This document shows positions 52,235 through 60,808 of a stretch of 64,000 nucleotides of DNA, one piece after another. The position numbers were made by a program, and so were the translations under genes. Every line of letters starts with the position of its first letter. Position 1 is the stretch's first letter. The notes under the pieces were generated by a model. It searched no databases and was not told where the DNA came from. It saw only the letters and a list, made by a program, of their open reading frames with translations. The stretch is from JBBRYB01 sp038238115. Its GTDB lineage: Bacteria; Actinomycetota; Actinomycetes; Propionibacteriales; Nocardioidaceae. The stretch lies in NCBI GenBank assembly GCA_038238115.1, contig JBBRYB010000001.1, positions 248,001-312,000 on the forward strand. Reading direction: 5' to 3'.

Positions 52235-53248
52235 ATGCCCCTGACTTTGTACGTCGACGGGCCACGCTGGCGCGCGCATCTGACGCGCACGGCCGCCGCC
52301 AGCCCGGGGCTCATCCCGGTCGCAAAGGGCAACGGCTACGGCTTCACGGTCGCCCGGCTGGCGCGACGTGCCGAATGGCTCGCCGCCGACCTGATCGCGG
52401 TGGGCACCTACCGCGAGGTGGCGGAGGTCGAGCGGCGCTTCTCCGGCGACATCTTGGTCCTCGAACCGTGGCGTCCTTTCCTTGATGCGCCTGTCGGCCC
52501 TCGGCTGATCCACACCGTCGGGCGGCACAGCGACCTCGCGGCGCTGAGTGAGCGCGGCGACCGGCCACGTGTCGTGCTCGAGGCGCTGACCTCGATGGGT
52601 CGCCACGGGTTCGCCGGCGGTGCGCTCGCGCAAGCGGCTCGTGCAGCCCGTGGGGTACGGGTAGAGGGCCATGCCCTGCACCTTCCGCTCGGCGGTGGAC
52701 ATGTCGAGGAGGTGGAGCATTGGCTGGCGGCTGCCCCCGCGAGTCGGTGGTTCGTCAGCCACCTCGAGGCGAGCGAGCTCGACGCGCTGCGTCGACGCCA
52801 CATCGAGCTGGAGCTCCGCCCCCGGGTCGGCACCGGCCTGTGGCTCGGCGACCGGTTGGCCTTGACGGCGCGCGCTACCGTGCTCGACGTGCATGCGGTG
52901 CGTCGCGGCGACCGGGTCGGCTACCGCCAGCGACGCATCGGTAGAGACGGACACCTGCTGGTGGTAGCAGGTGGCACCGCCCACGGGATCGCGCTCGAAG
53001 CTCCTGCGGCCGCCGGGTCGGCCCGCCAGCGCGCCGTGTCGCTGGCACGCGGGGGGCTCGAAGCTGTCGGCCAGGCCTTGTCGCCGTACCTCGTGGGCGG
53101 GCGGCAGCGCTGGTTCATCGAGCCACCCCACATGCAGGTCAGCCTGATCTTCCTGCCAGCAAGCGTCGAGCCGCCCGCCCTCGGCGCCGAGCTGGAGGTG
53201 CAGGGGCGCCTCACCACCACGTCCTTCGATGAGGTCACCATCAGCTGA
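52235..53248 (+). CDS. Alanine racemase-like PLP protein
   Basis: 337 residues, fold III. PLP lysine in IPVAKGNGYGF, where classical Alr has VKANAYGHG. The C-terminal domain keeps GDRVGYRQRR, corresponding to the catalytic-Tyr region, but GTAHG replaces GYADG and the MD motif is altered. So either a divergent racemase or a non-catalytic PLP protein. It always appears with FemAB here; joint role in peptidoglycan modification is inferred. Confidence 0.8.
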   Translation: MPLTLYVDGPRWRAHLTRTAAASPGLIPVAKGNGYGFTVARLARRAEWLAADLIAVGTYREVAEVERRFSGDILVLEPWRPFLDAPVGPRLIHTVGRHSDLAALSERGDRPRVVLEALTSMGRHGFAGGALAQAARAARGVRVEGHALHLPLGGGHVEEVEHWLAAAPASRWFVSHLEASELDALRRRHIELELRPRVGTGLWLGDRLALTARATVLDVHAVRRGDRVGYRQRRIGRDGHLLVVAGGTAHGIALEAPAAAGSARQRAVSLARGGLEAVGQALSPYLVGGRQRWFIEPPHMQVSLIFLPASVEPPALGAELEVQGRLTTTSFDEVTIS

Positions 53249-53253
53249 TCGCC

Positions 53254-54813
53254 TCACCGCGGGGCCGCCAGCCGCGGGCGGCGGGTGTCGGCTCCCCCGA
53301 GGGGGGGCCCGGAGTTCCACGAGCTGGCGGAGCCGGGGTCCTCAGAGTCGATGCCCTCGTCGAGGATGCCCCCGACCGGGTCGTCGGACAGCCCGTCGAC
53401 CCGGACCGGGTCATACCAGGGGTAGAAGATGTCTCGGATGACGAGTGCGACCAAGAACAGCTCGCCTGCAATCCGGACCCCCACGGCCAACGCGTATACC
53501 CAGTCTTCGGCGCCGGCGGAGACGAAGAAGTTGGCGATGTGCATCCAGACAGCGAAGAAATAGAAGATCTCAGCTGCCTGCCAGATGATCAGGTCGCGCC
53601 AACGCGGCCGGGCCAGCGCGGCCAGCGGCAGCAGCCAGATGACGTACTGGGGGGAGTACACCTTATTGACGATGAGGAAGGCGACGACCACGAGGAACAG
53701 CAGCTGGGGCAACCGTGGTCGGCGTGGTGACAACAGCCCGAGCAGGGCGATGCCCAGGCAGGCGGCTCCGAAAACGAGCCAGGTCGTCACGTTGATGGTG
53801 TGTGGGCTGGCGGTGTGGCCGTAGTTGCTGGCGACCAGCCAGATCGAGCCGAAGTCGGGCCCGCGGGCGGAGTTGAACTGCCAGAACCACAAGAACGCGT
53901 GCGGCGACCAGAAGTAGATGGGCACGTCGATGGCGAGCCACGTCACCAGCGCCGCCGCGCTCGTCCTGACCCACACATCCAGGCGACGCTCGCGCAGGCA
54001 CAGCACGAGCAGGGGGCCGAGGAAGAAGAGCGGGTACAGCTTCGTCGCTACGCCGAGGCCGATGAAGACGCCCGTCAGGACGGGTCTGCGCGTCGACCAG
54101 GCCCAGATGATGCTGCCGGCGCAGCCGAGCGCCAAGATGTCCCAGTTGATCGTTGCGGTCAGGGCAAGACTCGGTGAGGCGGCGACGAACATGGCGTCCC
54201 AGGGTCTTCGCCGCTGCGCGCGCACGAGAAACGCCAGCCCGATCAGCAGGACGCCGAGGAAGCCAACCGCGTTGACCCGCCAAAACAGCGCGCTGTCGGA
54301 CTGCACGCGCGGGTCCTGGCCGACGACCGAATGCGGCACCTGCGAAAGATCAGGTGACGCGCCGAGCGCGTGGGTGACGAGCCCCGCCGCTCCCATCCAT
54401 ACCCCGCTGAGCACGGGGTACTCGATGGTCAGCGCATTGGCTTCCGCCGTCGTGTCGGGCTGCTTGCTCGGGGGGAGGTCGCTCAGCGGCTCGTAGGGGA
54501 TGACGCCTTCGGCGAGTCCGCGCCCGGAGTAGAGAAACGAGATGTCGGAGTAGCACATGTGCGAGTACGGAAAGGGGGCCGCCGCGTCCGACCAGTTCTC
54601 CACGACGCACGGCGACTTCTGCACCACACCGAGCCCGAAGCCGATCGTCGCCACCGCCAGCACCACTCGCAGCGGGGTCCACCAGCAGCGTCCTGTGCGG
54701 GCGTGACGGCCGAGCGGGCCACCGACTGCCGTGCTCGCCGAGCGGGCCAGCGGGTCGGCGAGAGTCGGAGCGACGACGTCGCCGTCCGTACGTCTGGCCC
54801 CGAGAATCGCCAC
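53254..54813 (-). CDS. GT87-type membrane glycosyltransferase
   Basis: 519 residues, about ten helices (DUF2029/GT87). TATINWDILALGCAGSIIWAW, LGVATKLYPLFFLGPLLVLCLRE and SPQYVIWLLPLAALARPRW are shared with polyprenol-phosphate mannosyl/arabinosyl transferases; it would transfer a sugar from a lipid donor on the outer face. GTG 54813 is 6 nt after CACGAT. Downstream of the PBP gene as in Rv0050-Rv0051. Confidence 0.85.
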   Translation of the reverse strand: MAILGARRTDGDVVAPTLADPLARSASTAVGGPLGRHARTGRCWWTPLRVVLAVATIGFGLGVVQKSPCVVENWSDAAAPFPYSHMCYSDISFLYSGRGLAEGVIPYEPLSDLPPSKQPDTTAEANALTIEYPVLSGVWMGAAGLVTHALGASPDLSQVPHSVVGQDPRVQSDSALFWRVNAVGFLGVLLIGLAFLVRAQRRRPWDAMFVAASPSLALTATINWDILALGCAGSIIWAWSTRRPVLTGVFIGLGVATKLYPLFFLGPLLVLCLRERRLDVWVRTSAAALVTWLAIDVPIYFWSPHAFLWFWQFNSARGPDFGSIWLVASNYGHTASPHTINVTTWLVFGAACLGIALLGLLSPRRPRLPQLLFLVVVAFLIVNKVYSPQYVIWLLPLAALARPRWRDLIIWQAAEIFYFFAVWMHIANFFVSAGAEDWVYALAVGVRIAGELFLVALVIRDIFYPWYDPVRVDGLSDDPVGGILDEGIDSEDPGSASSWNSGPPLGGADTRRPRLAAPR

Positions 54814-54844
54814 CCGTCCATCGTGCCCTACCGCTTGGTCCGGG

Positions 54845-57196
54845 TCAGCGGACGGACTGTCTGGGTCCCGATGGTGCGCTCCTGGTGGGCTTCGTCGTCG
54901 CAGGCGGCCGCGACGTTGTGGGCGGCGCAGACGACGTGGGCGGCGCAGAGGTCGTCGGCGGCTCCGACGTCGTGGGCGGCACAGACGTGGTCGGCGGCGC
55001 AGACGTTGTCGGCGGCTCCGACGTCGTGGGCGGCACAGACGTGGTCGGCGGCGCAGAGGTCGTCGGCGGCTCCGACGTCGTGGGCGGCGCAGACGTGGTT
55101 GGCGGCGCAGACGTCGTGGGCGGCGGTGAGTACGTCGTCGGAGGTGGCACATACGTGGGGCTGTCGCCGTGCAGCACGGCCGGTTCGGGGAAGGACTCCG
55201 TCGGCATACCCCGCAGCGCGCGAGTCATATAGGCCGTCCACGTCTGGGTGGGGTAGTTGGCGCCGTAGAACGGCTCGAGGTAACCCTCAAGCGAGTCGTC
55301 GCCGTCGCCACGCGTGTAGGTGATGGCGGTCGAGAGCTGCGGCGTGTAGCCGACGAACCACGACGATGACACGTGCTGGCTGTTCCCGACTCCCGCGGTC
55401 GCGGTTCCGGTCTTGCCGGCTGCTGGACGACCCAGGTTGGTGGCGTAGCTTCCCGTGCCGCCCTGCACGACCTGCTCCAGCGCGTAGGTGACGTTGCTGG
55501 CGACCGCGGGGCTGAAGGCCATGTCGCTCGTGACCCGGTGCTCGTAGCGCAGTCCGTTGGCGTCGCTCACCTTCTCAATGACGTACCAGTCGGCGTGCTG
55601 GCCCTTCGCCGCGAACGTCGCATACCCTTCGGCCATCTCCACGTTGGGGATGCGCGCGCTGCCGAGCGCGACGCCCGGATTGGCTTCGAGGTCAGCCGAG
55701 CGACGCGGGATACCAGCCGCCACGGCCGCCTTGACGACCTTGCGCGGGCCGTTGTGCATCGACGAGGTGAGGTCGGCGTAGGCGGTGTTGACCGACTCTT
55801 GCGTCGCATACTCCAGCGTGATCGCGGAGCCGTACGACGCCCCGTAGGGGCTGTTCGCCGACTGCCCCTCGTTACCGACGGTCTCCCCGTTGGGATAGGT
55901 GTACGGCGAGTTGCCGTCGAACGTCGACTGCAGCGTGTAGCCGGCCTTCAGGCCGGCCGCCAACGCATAGGGCTTGAACGTCGAGCCGGGCTGCACCCCG
56001 GCCGTGGCCCAGTTGAGCTGGCTCTGCAGGTAGTTCTTGCCGCCGATCATGGCGCGCAGCGCGCCCGTTCCCGGCTCGATCGAGGACAAGGCGACGTGCA
56101 GCTGCTTGCGGCCCTTCGGCCGGATCTTCTTGATCGTCTGTCCGGCCGCGCGCTCCATGTCCCAGTCGAAGGTCGTGACAACCTTGAGCCCACCTCCGTT
56201 GATGTCGGAGTCGGTGAAACCGGCCCCGAGCAGCTGCTGTCTCACGATCGTCATCAGGTAGCCCTTCTGGCCGCCGTACTGGTTGATCTCCTTGATCTTC
56301 GGGAAGGCGGGCAGCCGCTTCTCATACCTGGCCGCCTTGCCGGAGCCGAGAGTGCCCATCGAGACCATCCCGTCCAGCACGTAGCGGTAGCGTCCCCGCA
56401 ATGCCGCACGGGCGCTCTTGCCGGCCGCCGGGTCGAGGTTGCCGGGCGAGTTGAGCACCGACGCGAGCACCGCGCTCTCGGGGACCGTCAGGTCCTTCGC
56501 GTCCTTCTCGAAGTAGGCCTGTGACGCGGCCTGGATGCCGTAGGCGCCGCGGCCGTAGTAGATCGTGTTGAGGTAGCCCTCCAGGATCTGGTCCTTGCTG
56601 AGCCTGTTCTGCAGTTTGACCGCGAGGAAGGCCTCCTTGAACTTGCGTTTCCAGGTGCGCTCCTGCGAGAGGTAGAGCACCTTCACGTACTGCTGCGTGA
56701 TCGTGGATGCGCCCTGCTCGACCTGGTCGGATCGCAGGTTCGTCCAGGCCGCACGCAAGATCCCCTTGAAATCCAGGCCGTTGTTGGTCTCGAAGCTCCT
56801 GTCCTCTGCCGAGATCACGGCGTCCTGGATGGACTGTGGCATCTCGCTGAGGGGCAGGCTCTGGCGGTTCTGCAGCGCGAACTGTCCCAGCACGTGCTTG
56901 CCGTCGGAGTAGTAGACAGTCGTGGTCTGTGCCTGGAAGTCGGTGTTGGGATCGGGGATGTCGATCATCGTGTAGGTCACGTAGATCGCGATCGCGGCGA
57001 GCAGCGAGCAGACAAGGCCCGTGATGACGGCCCAAGTCAGAGTCTTCCTGGCTGCGTGGCGCGTCTTGGCCCAGCCGCTCAGGTCACGCATGGTCACCTT
57101 GCCGTTCCGGCCGCTGCCCTGCCCCTTGGCGGGCCGGGCGTTCGTGGCGGCGCGGTCGGCGCCCGACACCCCGGACGGCGGTGGTTGGTTGCTCAC
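54845..57196 (-). CDS. Class A penicillin-binding protein
   Basis: 783 residues, bifunctional glycosyltransferase/transpeptidase, PonA1-like. TM helix near residue 55; GT51 motifs EDRSFETNNGLD, GASTITQQYVKVLYL, RKFKEAFLAVKLQ; transpeptidase SxxK in GSTFKPYA, SxN in ESVNTAY, KTG in AGKTGTATAG. The C-terminal 130 residues are a Pro/Thr/Ser tail of repeated PPTTS units. Together with DUF5318 downstream-of-start neighbour it matches Rv0049-Rv0050. Confidence 0.96.
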   Translation of the reverse strand: MSNQPPPSGVSGADRAATNARPAKGQGSGRNGKVTMRDLSGWAKTRHAARKTLTWAVITGLVCSLLAAIAIYVTYTMIDIPDPNTDFQAQTTTVYYSDGKHVLGQFALQNRQSLPLSEMPQSIQDAVISAEDRSFETNNGLDFKGILRAAWTNLRSDQVEQGASTITQQYVKVLYLSQERTWKRKFKEAFLAVKLQNRLSKDQILEGYLNTIYYGRGAYGIQAASQAYFEKDAKDLTVPESAVLASVLNSPGNLDPAAGKSARAALRGRYRYVLDGMVSMGTLGSGKAARYEKRLPAFPKIKEINQYGGQKGYLMTIVRQQLLGAGFTDSDINGGGLKVVTTFDWDMERAAGQTIKKIRPKGRKQLHVALSSIEPGTGALRAMIGGKNYLQSQLNWATAGVQPGSTFKPYALAAGLKAGYTLQSTFDGNSPYTYPNGETVGNEGQSANSPYGASYGSAITLEYATQESVNTAYADLTSSMHNGPRKVVKAAVAAGIPRRSADLEANPGVALGSARIPNVEMAEGYATFAAKGQHADWYVIEKVSDANGLRYEHRVTSDMAFSPAVASNVTYALEQVVQGGTGSYATNLGRPAAGKTGTATAGVGNSQHVSSSWFVGYTPQLSTAITYTRGDGDDSLEGYLEPFYGANYPTQTWTAYMTRALRGMPTESFPEPAVLHGDSPTYVPPPTTYSPPPTTSAPPTTSAPPTTSEPPTTSAPPTTSVPPTTSEPPTTSAPPTTSVPPTTSEPPTTSAPPTSSAPPTTSRPPATTKPTRSAPSGPRQSVR
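54888..55160. repeat. Low-complexity tandem repeats encoding PPTTSxPPTTS tail
   Basis: Imperfect 12/24-bp units inside the PBP gene, coding Pro-Pro-Thr-Thr-Ser-(A/E/V). Likely wall-spanning spacer; prone to length change. Confidence 0.85.
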
Positions 57197-57217
57197 TTTC
57201 TCTGTACCCCGTGGCCG

Positions 57218-57631
57218 TCAGTCGTCGTCTTCGACGGTGCGCTGGCGGCGCGGTGGCTTGCGCGGTACGCCGTCGCCGACGATGTAGGACTCGACGAGGT
57301 GGTTCCAGCCGCAGTTCTGGCACACCTCGAGCACGTAGATCCTGATCTCGCCGTGCTCGTGGGCCATCGCCTCGATCTGTTGCTTGGACTTGATCCGGCC
57401 GGAGAACTGGCCGAGCTCGTCGCCGAAGACATACGACAGGTGGCGCAGCTCGGGCTTGCGGCAGACCGGGCAGGGGCCCGGCGCCGGGGCGCCGTGGTGC
57501 TTGGCGGCGCGAAGCGTGTAGGGGTCGGCGTCGCACACGTCGTCCATCGAGGTCGCTCCGCCGTTGAACAGGGTCGACAAGGTCGCCCGCCGCTGCAGCG
57601 AGTAATCGATGATGGAGCGCTGTGACCACAT
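57218..57631 (-). CDS. DUF5318 zinc-ribbon-like protein
   Basis: 137 residues. Two CxxC pairs (CPVC, CQNC) suggest a zinc site; SQRSIIDYSLQRRATLSTLF start typical. ATG 57631 follows GAAGG. Directly upstream of the PBP gene, 21 bp. Function unknown; equivalent to Rv0049. Confidence 0.9.
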   Translation of the reverse strand: MWSQRSIIDYSLQRRATLSTLFNGGATSMDDVCDADPYTLRAAKHHGAPAPGPCPVCRKPELRHLSYVFGDELGQFSGRIKSKQQIEAMAHEHGEIRIYVLEVCQNCGWNHLVESYIVGDGVPRKPPRRQRTVEDDD

Positions 57632-57730
57632 GGTGCCTTCGAGGGTACGGCCAACCCGACAGCGGGTTCCAACCGTGCGCACGGTCCGTGACGCACGTCC
57701 CAGCAACCCTGGGCGGCCGACGCTGCGCCG

Positions 57731-58390
57731 TCAGGCAGCCGGGGGGCGCGCTCCGGGGCTCTGCGTGCGTCGGGTCTTCAACTCGAAGAACTCCGGCACC
57801 CGGACGGCCGTGGTGACCGCCTCCCAGAGCCGTTCGGCCGCGACGCCATTCGGCGTGGGAGCCACGACGGGCCCGAAGAAGCCACGCTCGAGGTCAGCCG
57901 TGGCGAAGACCAGGACCGGCGACCCCGCGTCGTCGCCGGCGAGATCAACCGCGACGGCCCGGGAGCTGACCACCGCCTCGTCGTTCGAGCCATCACGCAG
58001 TGTGGGTAGATAACTCTCCCCACCGACCTGCCGCCACGCCTCCTCGACCAGCTCGAGCGACGGTTCTGCGCCCTCATCGTGCACGTGCTGCCCGTAGTAG
58101 CCGTAGGCGGCGGAGATGAGGTCGTCACGACCGTCGGTGTGGGCCACCTCGACCGCGCGCAGGAAGCTTCGGCTCGCCGTCATGACAGCGCGAAACTTCT
58201 CGGGCGCGTCGTCGAGGTCACCTCCCGCGGACAGCTCGAACGACCGGAAGGCCAGGTCGACGCCGTGCCGCTGGGTGATGTCGACGAGCCACCGGGACGT
58301 ACGCCACGTCCACGGGCAGGCCGGGTCGAAGTAGAACGTCACCTTCGTGACGTCGGTGCCGACGTCTGGCGCCCTCTTCATCGTCGTCAC
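57731..58390 (-). CDS. DsbA-like mycothiol-dependent oxidoreductase (Rv2466c family)
   Basis: 219 residues, thioredoxin-DsbA fold. FDPACPWTWRTSRWL contains Cys-Pro-Trp-Thr, a single-cysteine form of the CPWC site in Rv2466c, which works with mycothiol. GTG 58390 sits 4 nt after AAGGAG; ATG 58381 is the alternative. Divergent from padR. Confidence 0.85.
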   Translation of the reverse strand: MTTMKRAPDVGTDVTKVTFYFDPACPWTWRTSRWLVDITQRHGVDLAFRSFELSAGGDLDDAPEKFRAVMTASRSFLRAVEVAHTDGRDDLISAAYGYYGQHVHDEGAEPSLELVEEAWRQVGGESYLPTLRDGSNDEAVVSSRAVAVDLAGDDAGSPVLVFATADLERGFFGPVVAPTPNGVAAERLWEAVTTAVRVPEFFELKTRRTQSPGARPPAA

Positions 58391-58441
58391 GTCGCTCCTT
58401 CGCTGCCCAACTCGGTCGAACCGTCTGTGCCCGTTCCCTCG

Positions 58442-58469
58442 ATACGGGTAACACGCGACCCCGTATAGT
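58442..58469 (+). promoter_or_regulatory. padR promoter and putative operator
   Basis: Inverted repeat ATACGGG-N11-CCCGTAT (58442-58466) overlapping a -10-like TATAGT (58464-58469). CGATACG repeats follow near 58487 and 58499. Likely autoregulatory site for PadR and its operon. Confidence 0.45.
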
Positions 58470-58575
58470 GACTGATATATCGTTCCGATACGTTGCAGCG
58501 ATACGTCGACACTCTCGACCGCAGCAGCCGACCGCAGCATGTCAGACCGCATCGGAGAAGCGAGGAGAATCCCAC

Positions 58576-59211
58576 GTGGCCAAGCGCGGCGCCGCATTGG
58601 AGCTTGCAGTCCTCGGCCTCTTGCATGAGTCGCCCATGCACGGCTACGAGGTCCGCAAGCGGGTCACCGGGCTGCTCGGCTGGGGACGGGTGCTCTCCTA
58701 CGGTTCGCTCTACCCCTGCCTGAAGCAGATGCTCCGCGCCGGTCTGATCGCCGAGGAGGCCCCCGATGCGACGACGGTGGATGCCCGGGCGGCCCGCCGC
58801 GGCAAGATCGTCTACAAGCTCACCGCGGACGGCAAGGAGCGGTTCGCCACGCTGCTGTCGGCCGGTGGTCCTAGCGCGTGGGACGACGACAGCTTCGGCG
58901 TCCGCTTCGCGTTCTTCGGCTTCACCACGTCCGAGACGCGCATCCGGATCCTCGAGGGCCGACGCAGCCGCCTGGAGGAGCGCCTCGAAGGAGTGCGCAC
59001 GTCGCTCGTGCGCTCCCGCGAGAGGCTCGACTCATACACGCTGGAGCTGCAGCGCCACGGACTGGAGTCCGTGGAGCGTGAAGTGCGCTGGATCACGGAG
59101 CTGATCGACCACGAGCGGGTAGGCCGGCCATGGCGGTCGGTCGACGTACCCGCGGACACCACCATCCCCACTGCCGGCGGAACCCCGCCGGCAGCCATCG
59201 AAGAGGAATGA
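58576..59211 (+). CDS. PadR family transcriptional regulator
   Basis: 211 residues. Winged helix LAVLGLLHESPMHGYEVRKRV ... SYGSLYPCLKQMLRAGLI, then a coiled-coil dimerisation region. GTG 58576 follows GAGGAG at 9 nt. It lies 10 bp before ino1, as Rv0047c does in M. tuberculosis, so probably controls inositol synthesis; the ligand is unknown. Confidence 0.93.
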   Translation: MAKRGAALELAVLGLLHESPMHGYEVRKRVTGLLGWGRVLSYGSLYPCLKQMLRAGLIAEEAPDATTVDARAARRGKIVYKLTADGKERFATLLSAGGPSAWDDDSFGVRFAFFGFTTSETRIRILEGRRSRLEERLEGVRTSLVRSRERLDSYTLELQRHGLESVEREVRWITELIDHERVGRPWRSVDVPADTTIPTAGGTPPAAIEEE

Positions 59212-59221
59212 GGAGAGCCGA

Positions 59222-60301
59222 ATGGGCTCAGTTCGTGTAGCCATCGTCGGCGTCGGAAACTGCGCGACGTCGTTGATTCAAGGCGTCCACTTCTACCGCG
59301 ACGCCGACCCGTCGGGCGTGGTCCCCGGACTGATGCACGTGCGGTTCGGCGACTACCACGTCCGCGATGTCGAGTTCGTCGCGGCGTTCGACGTGGACGC
59401 CAAGAAGGTCGGCTTCGACCTCGCCGAGGCGACCAGCGCCAGCGAGAACAACACCATCAGGATCTGCGAGGTGCCGCCGCTCGGTATCACGGTACAGCGT
59501 GGCCCGACGCTCGACGGCCTCGGCAAGTACTACCTCGAGACGATCGAGCAGAGCGATGCTGACCCGGTCGACGTCGTGCGGGTGCTGCGAGACACCAAGG
59601 CCGACGTACTGGTGTCCTACCTGCCCGTGGGTTCGGAGCAGGCCGGCAAGTTCTACGCCCAGTGCGCGATCGACGCCGGCGTCGCGTTCGTCAACGCGCT
59701 TCCCGTCTTCATTGCGTCCGACCCTGAGTGGGCGAAGAAGTTCGAGGACGCCGGTGTCCCGATCGTCGGCGACGACATCAAGTCGCAAGTCGGCGCCACG
59801 ATCACCCACCGGGTGATGGCCAAGCTCTTCGAGGACCGCGGCGTGGTCCTGGACCGCACGTTCCAGCTCAACGTCGGCGGCAACATGGACTTCAAGAACA
59901 TGCTTGAGCGGGACCGCCTGGAGTCCAAGAAGATCTCCAAGACTCAGGCCGTCACGTCCAACGTCGGACATGACCTCGGCGCTCGCAACGTACACATCGG
60001 CCCCTCGGACTACGTCGCCTGGCTCGACGACCGCAAGTGGGCCTACGTCCGCATGGAGGCGCGCGCGTTCGGCAACGTGCCGCTCAACCTCGAGTACAAG
60101 CTCGAGGTGTGGGACTCGCCGAACTCGGCCGGCATCATCATCGACGCGATTCGCGCGGCCAAGATCGCCAAAGACCGTGGCGTGGGCGGCCCGCTGCTGT
60201 CGGCCTCGTCATACCTGATGAAGTCGCCACCCGTGCAGCGCCCCGACGACGAGGGCCGTGACTCGGTGGAAGCTTTCATCCGAGGTGACGTCGAGCGCTG
60301 A
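59222..60301 (+). CDS. ino1: Inositol-3-phosphate synthase
   Basis: 359 residues. NAD-binding VAIVGVGNCATSLIQGV; catalytic/conserved NVGGNMDFKNMLERDRLESKKISKTQAV and SDYVAWLDDRKWAYVRMEARAFG. Converts glucose 6-phosphate to inositol 3-phosphate, the precursor of phosphatidylinositol and mycothiol. GAGGAG precedes ATG 59222. Second gene of the padR operon. Confidence 0.97.
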   Translation: MGSVRVAIVGVGNCATSLIQGVHFYRDADPSGVVPGLMHVRFGDYHVRDVEFVAAFDVDAKKVGFDLAEATSASENNTIRICEVPPLGITVQRGPTLDGLGKYYLETIEQSDADPVDVVRVLRDTKADVLVSYLPVGSEQAGKFYAQCAIDAGVAFVNALPVFIASDPEWAKKFEDAGVPIVGDDIKSQVGATITHRVMAKLFEDRGVVLDRTFQLNVGGNMDFKNMLERDRLESKKISKTQAVTSNVGHDLGARNVHIGPSDYVAWLDDRKWAYVRMEARAFGNVPLNLEYKLEVWDSPNSAGIIIDAIRAAKIAKDRGVGGPLLSASSYLMKSPPVQRPDDEGRDSVEAFIRGDVER

Positions 60302-60370
60302 TCGGCACACCACGAAGCGGCAACCGCCGACACGCGCCGGGCGAGGCGGGCGAGGCTCTGTTGAAGGACG

Positions 60371-60751
60371 TCAGCCTGCGGTCCCGGTCGGGACCCGGCT
60401 GACTAGCCCCACGATGTTGCCTTCGCTGTCCCTGACGAACGCCATCCACTCATCTGTCCCGGCGGGTCCGAGCGTGTCATCGCCGTGCTGGAAGATCACG
60501 TGCGGCTCGGTCTCGACCTCGACGCCGTCTGCGCGCAGCCGCTCCAGCCGCGTGCGTACGTCGTCGACCTCGAGATAGAGCAGCGCCGACGGAGCCGCCC
60601 GGTCGAGGAGGAGCCGGGTATCGCCAAGCTGGAAGAAGACCAGGCCGGGCGGGTCGTAGACCGCGCGCGGCTCGGCACCGAGCAGCCGGGTGTAGAAGGC
60701 ACCCGCACGGTCGAGGTCCTCCGCGCGCTGTGCCACTTGGACGAGCCTCAT
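60371..60751 (-). CDS. VOC family protein
   Basis: 126 residues: LVQVAQRAEDLDRAGAFYTRLLG and FVRDSEGNIVGLVS are typical. The start ATG 60751 is chosen over 60757 because GAGGTG stands 8-9 nt before it and only 2 before the other. Divergent from marR and sharing its operator. Confidence 0.85.
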   Translation of the reverse strand: MRLVQVAQRAEDLDRAGAFYTRLLGAEPRAVYDPPGLVFFQLGDTRLLLDRAAPSALLYLEVDDVRTRLERLRADGVEVETEPHVIFQHGDDTLGPAGTDEWMAFVRDSEGNIVGLVSRVPTGTAG

Positions 60752-60772
60752 GGGCATCCCACCTCTTGTAGT

Positions 60773-60802
60773 ATCCCTATCTATCCGTAGGGATGCTATA
60801 CA
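60773..60802. promoter_or_regulatory. Shared operator/promoter of VOC and marR genes
   Basis: Inverted repeat ATCCCTA-N8-TAGGGAT (60773-60794), then TATACA about 6 nt before GTG 60809. On the other strand GATACT lies before the VOC gene. A MarR-type autoregulatory site. Confidence 0.5.
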
Positions 60803-60808
60803 TATCCC

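Noticed and set aside
54888..55160. CRISPR-like repeats
   Set aside because: Units are short, adjacent, in frame and encode the Pro/Thr/Ser tail of the PBP; no spacers.
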